Source: UBA6345 sp045577635
Lineage (GTDB): Bacteria > Bacillota > Clostridia > Christensenellales > UBA1242
Assembly (NCBI GenBank): GCA_045577635.1
Contig: JAZNIS010000067.1
Coordinates: forward strand, 1 to 17,911
Direction of reading: 5' to 3'
Length of the DNA: 17,911 nucleotides
How positions within the stretch are numbered: position 1 is the stretch's first letter; every line of letters starts with the position of its first letter. The translations under genes and the position numbers were made by a program. The notes beneath the pieces were generated by a model. The model was not told where the DNA came from. It saw only the letters and a program-made list of their open reading frames with translations, and did no database searches. Below, in pieces: positions 13,890 to 17,911 of this stretch.

Positions 13890-13920
13890 AAAAAACAAGA
13901 GATACCCTCTCTTGTTTTTT
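13890..13920. terminator. Bidirectional terminator between the antiporter gene and the surface-protein array
   Basis: Arms AAAAACAAGAGA / TCTCTTGTTTTT around a TACCC loop, with A- and T-tracts on opposite sides, end both the antiporter gene and the minus-strand array. Confidence 0.9.
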
Positions 13921-13927
13921 TATTATA

Positions 13928-15409
13928 CTAATCTAATAAAGCTTTAGCAGCTTCTTCCTCAGCTTTTAACAATTCAATATGTTTTTGTAATGGATTTTTA
14001 CTTTTAGTATACACATCAAAAAAGATGTTGTTGTAATTACTACCATTTTTTGATGCATTTGCAGCGGTTGGAGCTTTTAGTCCGTCACAGAACGAATATT
14101 TTGTTGCAGTGGTTGATACTCCTGCTAAAAATGACCAGGTAATTGTATCTGCAACATATCCCGATTCAGTGTTATATGCACCAAAAGCAATTGTTTGATT
14201 TTCAGAAAGTTGAATACCATCTAGTTCATTTCCTTCTGCATCTTTAAAAATAGTAGCATAAATCCAATTATTAACTGTTGTAGAAGAAAGTGTTGTTTTA
14301 TCTACTTCAGCTCTAATTTTCTTAACAATACCTTCTCTTATGGTTGCTTTTGTTGTATCAATAACATAAATGCTGATATACGGATTATTTGTTAAATTGC
14401 TAACAGTTTTTGCAGGAATACCAATTTTTGTTATGTGTTCACCTTTAAAATAATCAGCAATATATCTATATGGTCCACCCGAAACACTAACGGATGTTCC
14501 GGAAGAAATTTTTGAAGCTGGCAACACTTCGGTAGTAACATCTTCATCAAAAAATCTTTCTTCAATAACACCATTTAACTCTGCATGTGTTTCAATTACT
14601 AATGTATCAGCAAATTCACCTGTTTTTGAAATAACCTCTCCATTTTGTTCGCCATCAATTAAAGCAAAATTACCTACTTCATCATTTACTTCTAAACCAC
14701 TTGCAACATAAAGTTTTGCAGTGCTTCCGTCACCACCCAAAACAATGGTTTCATCTTCGGCAACGGTTAAATTAACAGCAAGTTCATTAACACCAGCCAC
14801 AACATTATAACTTGCCAAAGTTGCAGTGTAAGTTGCACCTGTTAATCTTGCACTAACCACATCGGAAACTTTTGCCACACCAACTTTTAATGTTCCTGCT
14901 CCTTCTGCATATACTTTAATTTTTTCAACTGTTGTTCCACCATATTGTGTTTTACCAATTGTTGGCATATAATTTGCCATTAATGCAATTCTGCTTTCAG
15001 TTAAATCAGCATAAAAACCGGTACAATATTTTTTCATTGTTCCCATTATACCAATTGTTGACTCAAAAATCTTTTTATCAACTTCGGCATTTTGTTCAAG
15101 TTTAAATTCAGTTCTGGTTGAACCTGTCCATAAATATCCGTCATAACCAACATATATCGATAATCCAGCATCACCTTGAACACCTTGTGGACCTTGAACA
15201 CCTTGTGGACCAACCGGTCCTTTGTTTCCCTGTAAACTTGCAAGCCATTCAGCTTCGGTTCCGGTAAACCCGTTTGCAACTGCAATTTCGTATGCAGATT
15301 TTCCTTGGTCTGCTTTTTTTGTTAAAGCCATTGCCATTCCTGTTGCACCACAAGCCAAACTAACACCCATAACACCAGCAACCAAACCAATCCCTAATTT
15401 ATTATTCAT
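13928..15409 (-). CDS. Membrane-anchored collagen-like surface protein, copy 1
   Basis: This is the last gene of the array, 493 residues. Layout: a Gly/Ala-rich hydrophobic anchor (5-29) followed by KK; a spacer of the kind common before collagen-like tracts in Bacillota (GKSAYEIAVANGF, then GTEAEWLASL, about 36-60); seven Gly-X-Y triplets (61-81); a small SIYVGYDGYLW segment (84-94); a first beta-rich domain (about 140-275); a second, similar one (about 310-460); and a charged helical tail (about 473-493). No LPXTG sorting signal is present, and the Cys20 context (SLAC) is not a strict lipobox, so it is probably held by the uncleaved N-terminal helix. The beta domains look like sandwich folds of an adhesin or binding module; no ligand can be named. 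TAGGAGAA precedes the ATG, 25 bp after copy 2. Confidence 0.82.
   Translation of the reverse strand: MNNKLGIGLVAGVMGVSLACGATGMAMALTKKADQGKSAYEIAVANGFTGTEAEWLASLQGNKGPVGPQGVQGPQGVQGDAGLSIYVGYDGYLWTGSTRTEFKLEQNAEVDKKIFESTIGIMGTMKKYCTGFYADLTESRIALMANYMPTIGKTQYGGTTVEKIKVYAEGAGTLKVGVAKVSDVVSARLTGATYTATLASYNVVAGVNELAVNLTVAEDETIVLGGDGSTAKLYVASGLEVNDEVGNFALIDGEQNGEVISKTGEFADTLVIETHAELNGVIEERFFDEDVTTEVLPASKISSGTSVSVSGGPYRYIADYFKGEHITKIGIPAKTVSNLTNNPYISIYVIDTTKATIREGIVKKIRAEVDKTTLSSTTVNNWIYATIFKDAEGNELDGIQLSENQTIAFGAYNTESGYVADTITWSFLAGVSTTATKYSFCDGLKAPTAANASKNGSNYNNIFFDVYTKSKNPLQKHIELLKAEEEAAKALLD
14741..15000 (-). repeat. Shared tract, copy 1 (pairs with 16191-16450)
   Basis: This stretch encodes most of the first beta domain and differs from 16191-16450 at about 12 of 260 positions by my hand count, without gaps. 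The same part of copy 3 (17611-17870) differs from copy 2 at about 41 positions. Confidence 0.75.
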
Positions 15410-15434
15410 AAAATTTTCTCCTACTTACACTTTA

Positions 15435-16850
15435 TTAATTTTGTGCTGCATCATTTTCAAGAGCTTTTAAATTTGCAATATGTTCTTCATATAAGGTTTC
15501 TGCCTCATATAAAACATCAAAACAAATTGATGCCGCACCAGATCCACCGGTTTGGGTAACAAATTTATATTGATTAATTTCTTGTTTTTTATATACCCAA
15601 TCAATAGTATCGTTGCCATTACCATTTTGACCAAATGCTAATGTTTCATTGTTTGCAAGTTGAATATCAACATCAAAATAAATCCATTTATTAACAGTTG
15701 TTGATGTTAATGTTTCTTTATCAATTGTTAATGTGATTGCTCTAAGTGCATTATCTTGCATTTTATAAGAGCTTGAATATGTTTTTGAATCATCAATAAC
15801 ATAAACTTTCATTGTTGGATTTGCTGTTAAACTAGCTACTGAATGCACAGGAACACCAATTTTTGTAATGTGCTTTCCACCAAAATGATTTGTAACATAT
15901 TTATAAGGAGCACCATTATCACTAACAACAATATAATCACCATTTTGGCCATTTGGCACAGCTGCTACCATATTTGCTTCGGTTAAATCAGAAGTAACTG
16001 TGTCAAACACTGCTTTTTCTTTAAAAATTATTGCTTCAACACAAACTGCTAAAGTATCGGCAAATTCACCTGTTTTTGAAATTAAATTTGTGTTTGAGCA
16101 GCCATTAAGCATAGCAAAATTACCTTCTTCGTCGTCACCATTAATTCCCTTAACAACACAAAGTTTTGCAGTGCTTCCTTCTCCACCTAAAACAATGGTT
16201 TCATCTTCGGCAACGGTTAAATTAACAGTAAGTTCGTTAACACCAGCCACAACATTATAACTTGCCAAAGTTGCAGTGTAAGTTGCTCCTGTTAATCTTG
16301 CATTAACCACATCGGTTACTTTTGCCACACCAACTTTTAATGTTCCAGCACCTTCTGCATAAACTTTAATTTTTTCAACTGTTGTTCCACTATATTGTGT
16401 TTTACTAATTGTTGGCATATAGTTTGCCATTAATGCAATTCTGTTTTCACTTAAATCAGCAAATTCGGTGTTAAAGTATTTGCTCATTGTTGTAGCAACT
16501 TTAATTGTATCTTCAAACACCCCATTTTCGTTTTCTTCAACTTTAAATTCAGTTCTTTCAGCACCGTTCCAAATGTAGCCATCGTAACCAACATAAAGTG
16601 AAATTCCATCAGGTCCTTTTTCGCCTTGAACACCTTGAACACCTTGTGCCCCTTGATTACCTGTTGCCCCTTTTAAACTTGCAATCCATTCAGCTTCGGT
16701 TCCGGTAAAACCGTTTTCAACTGCAATTTCGTAAGCGGTTTTGCCTGGTTCACCTTTTTTTGTTAAACCAACAACTAAACCTGTTGCACCAAATGCAATG
16801 CTTAAACCCATTGCACCTGCAACTAAACCAATTCCTAATTTATTATTCAT
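15435..16850 (-). CDS. Membrane-anchored collagen-like surface protein, copy 2
   Basis: 471 residues with the same order as copy 1: anchor helix (5-29, with Phe20 in place of Cys, which argues against a lipoprotein in this family), GKTAYEIAVENGF spacer, seven Gly-X-Y triplets (61-81), SLYVGYDGYIW segment, two beta domains and a short helical tail ending DAAQN. Its first beta domain is nearly identical to copy 1, while its second (VPVHSVASLTANP, TLTSTTVNKWIYFD, NETLAFG) and the flank just before the first match copy 3 better, so the gene is a mosaic. AAAGGGGAT precedes the ATG. It lies 16 bp after copy 3 and 25 bp before copy 1 with no terminator in between, so all three are probably one transcript. 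Confidence 0.82.
   Translation of the reverse strand: MNNKLGIGLVAGAMGLSIAFGATGLVVGLTKKGEPGKTAYEIAVENGFTGTEAEWIASLKGATGNQGAQGVQGVQGEKGPDGISLYVGYDGYIWNGAERTEFKVEENENGVFEDTIKVATTMSKYFNTEFADLSENRIALMANYMPTISKTQYSGTTVEKIKVYAEGAGTLKVGVAKVTDVVNARLTGATYTATLASYNVVAGVNELTVNLTVAEDETIVLGGEGSTAKLCVVKGINGDDEEGNFAMLNGCSNTNLISKTGEFADTLAVCVEAIIFKEKAVFDTVTSDLTEANMVAAVPNGQNGDYIVVSDNGAPYKYVTNHFGGKHITKIGVPVHSVASLTANPTMKVYVIDDSKTYSSSYKMQDNALRAITLTIDKETLTSTTVNKWIYFDVDIQLANNETLAFGQNGNGNDTIDWVYKKQEINQYKFVTQTGGSGAASICFDVLYEAETLYEEHIANLKALENDAAQN
16191..16450 (-). repeat. Shared tract, copy 2 (pairs with 14741-15000)
   Basis: This is the counterpart of 14741-15000. On its left, bases from about 16171 to 16190 match copy 3 rather than copy 1; on its right, from about 16451 onward, copy 2 again follows copy 3. 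The switch points suggest a gene-conversion tract. Confidence 0.7.
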
Positions 16851-16866
16851 ATTTTATCCCCTTTAA

Positions 16867-17911
16867 TTAATCATTTAAAGCAGCTTGTTCTGCTTGTTTT
16901 AAATTTTCAATATGTTGTTCGTAAGTTGTTTCTTGCATATAATAAACATCAAATAATAATGATGCACCACCATCCATTTTAGCATTAGTAACAAACAAAT
17001 ATTGATCAGAAGCTGTTTTTCTATACACCCAATCAATTGTATCAACATCACTTCCTTGTGTACCAAAAGCCAAAGTTTCGTTTGCAGCAAGTTGAATATC
17101 ACAATCAAAATAATACCATCTGCCAATTGTTGTTGATGTTAATGTTGTTTTATCAATTTCCAATGTAATAACTCTTTTAACATGGTCTTTAATATAAACA
17201 GATTTATAATTTTGTGTGCTATCAATAACATAAACTTTCATTTGAGGGTTTTCTGTTAACGATAAAACTGAATGAATAGGCACACCAATTTTAGTAACTT
17301 TTTTTCCTGCAAAATATTCTTGTTTGTATTTGTAAGGAGCACTAGCATCACTAACAATTTTATATTCTTGTGTTGGGTTAGCACTTGCAATATTTTCGTT
17401 TGTTAAATATTCTGTAATAGAATCAAATACAGCTGTTTCTTTTTCAATTTTAGCAACAACCGAAATAGCCAAAGTATCAGCATATTCACCTGTTTTTGAG
17501 ACAAGGTTGGCATTTGCTTCACCATTAAGTAATGCAAAGTTACCTGCTTCATCATTACCATTAACACCTTTAACAACACAAAGTTTTGCTGTGCTTCCTT
17601 CTCCACCTAAAACAATTGTTTCATCATCGGCTGGTTCTAAATTAACTGTAAGTTCATTTTCACCAGCAACAACATTATAACTTGTTGTGGTTGCAGTGTA
17701 AGCTGCACCTGTTAATCTCGCATTAACAACATCAGCAACTTTTGCTGTACCAACTTTTATTGTTCCTGCTTCTTCGGCATAAACTTTAATTTTTGTTACT
17801 GCTGTTCCACCATATTGTGTTTTGCCAATTGTTGGCATATAGTTTGCAATTAATGCAATTCTGTTTTCGGTTAAATTAACAAATTCTTTATTAAAGTATT
17901 TGCTCATTGTT
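16867..17911 (-). CDS. Surface protein, copy 3, N-terminal part outside the window
   Basis: The visible 346 or so residues align with copy 2 from its residue 122 to the end: first beta domain (NRIALIANYMPTIGKTQYGG onward), second beta domain (VPIHSVLSLTENP, TLTSTTIGRWYYFD, NETLAFG) and a helical tail ending AALND. The Met near 17907 is not the start: the same Met is internal in copy 2 and the frame stays open to the window edge. Roughly 120 residues, including the anchor and collagen-like part, should lie to the right. Its first beta domain has diverged more (about 84% to copy 2 at base level by hand count). The stop is followed after 16 bp by copy 2. Confidence 0.82.
   Translation of the reverse strand, partial: TMSKYFNKEFVNLTENRIALIANYMPTIGKTQYGGTAVTKIKVYAEEAGTIKVGTAKVADVVNARLTGAAYTATTTSYNVVAGENELTVNLEPADDETIVLGGEGSTAKLCVVKGVNGNDEAGNFALLNGEANANLVSKTGEYADTLAISVVAKIEKETAVFDSITEYLTNENIASANPTQEYKIVSDASAPYKYKQEYFAGKKVTKIGVPIHSVLSLTENPQMKVYVIDSTQNYKSVYIKDHVKRVITLEIDKTTLTSTTIGRWYYFDCDIQLAANETLAFGTQGSDVDTIDWVYRKTASDQYLFVTNAKMDGGASLLFDVYYMQETTYEQHIENLKQAEQAALND

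Noticed and set aside
13928..16850. Surface proteins as lipoproteins or LPXTG-anchored wall proteins
   Set aside because: Cys20 of copy 1 is Phe in copy 2 and has a poor lipobox, and no LPXTG-like motif or C-terminal hydrophobic stretch exists.
17905..17907. Met at the right edge as the start of surface-protein copy 3
   Set aside because: The same Met is internal in copy 2, the frame is open to the window end, and no ribosome site can be seen.
1..17911. UGA read as tryptophan (Mollicutes-type code), suggested by AT-richness and no TGA stop
   Set aside because: All genes are full-length with the standard code and Trp positions I checked are TGG. Absence of TGA among about 14 stops can be chance in AT-rich DNA.
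13928..17911. Phage tail-fibre or prophage origin of the collagen-like genes
   Set aside because: No other phage genes, integrase or attachment repeats are visible, and an N-terminal membrane helix is unlike a tail fibre.

Overview
The window is AT-rich and densely coded, with strong Shine-Dalgarno sites (AAGGAG-like), consensus sigma-A promoters and hairpin/T-tract terminators. This points to a low-GC Bacillota, most likely an uncultured gut Clostridia- or Bacilli-type lineage. That is inferred from composition, signals and gene types; no rRNA or other taxonomic marker is present. Every stop I read is TAA or TAG, and Trp positions I checked are TGG, so the standard code fits.

Layout, left to right. 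A strong leftward promoter (24-53) leaves the window. Then come a secreted GH18-like protein (219-1100, +), an SDR reductase (1133-1879, -), elongation factor P (2006-2563, -), a PnuC-type vitamin transporter (2669-3523, -) and a PLP enzyme of the methionine gamma-lyase/'aluminium resistance' family (3661-4920, +). A (p)ppGpp operon on the minus strand follows: a single-domain HD hydrolase (7132-7722) then a full-length RelA/SpoT synthetase/hydrolase (4956-7112), 19 bp apart. Next are a TetR-family regulator with a palindromic operator just downstream of its own -10 (7875-8411), an ABC-F ATPase of YbiT type (8559-10133) and a divergent nucleoside diphosphate kinase (10256-10657). The plus strand then carries an unrecognised protein that is probably leaderless (10787-11383), a nucleoside hydrolase (11481-12401) and a Ca2+/Na+ antiporter (12816-13865).

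The last 4 kb (13928-17911, -) is a tandem array of at least three paralogous, N-terminally membrane-anchored surface proteins. Each of the two complete copies has a short collagen-like Gly-X-Y stretch and two beta-rich domains; the third copy runs off the right edge. The genes are 16 and 25 bp apart and look co-transcribed. Copies 1 and 2 share a roughly 260 bp tract at about 95% identity (my hand count), while copy 2 matches copy 3 on both sides of it, which suggests gene conversion.

Most other genes are single housekeeping units with their own promoter and terminator. The themes are nucleotide and alarmone metabolism (Rel, HD hydrolase, NDK, nucleoside hydrolase, PnuC) and translation (EF-P, ABC-F). 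The parts most worth a second look are the surface-protein array, the ABC-F with one fully degenerate ATP site, the Rel plus stand-alone hydrolase operon, the leaderless orphan gene, and the NDK with altered phosphate-binding residues. I found no mobile element, CRISPR array, tRNA or rRNA.
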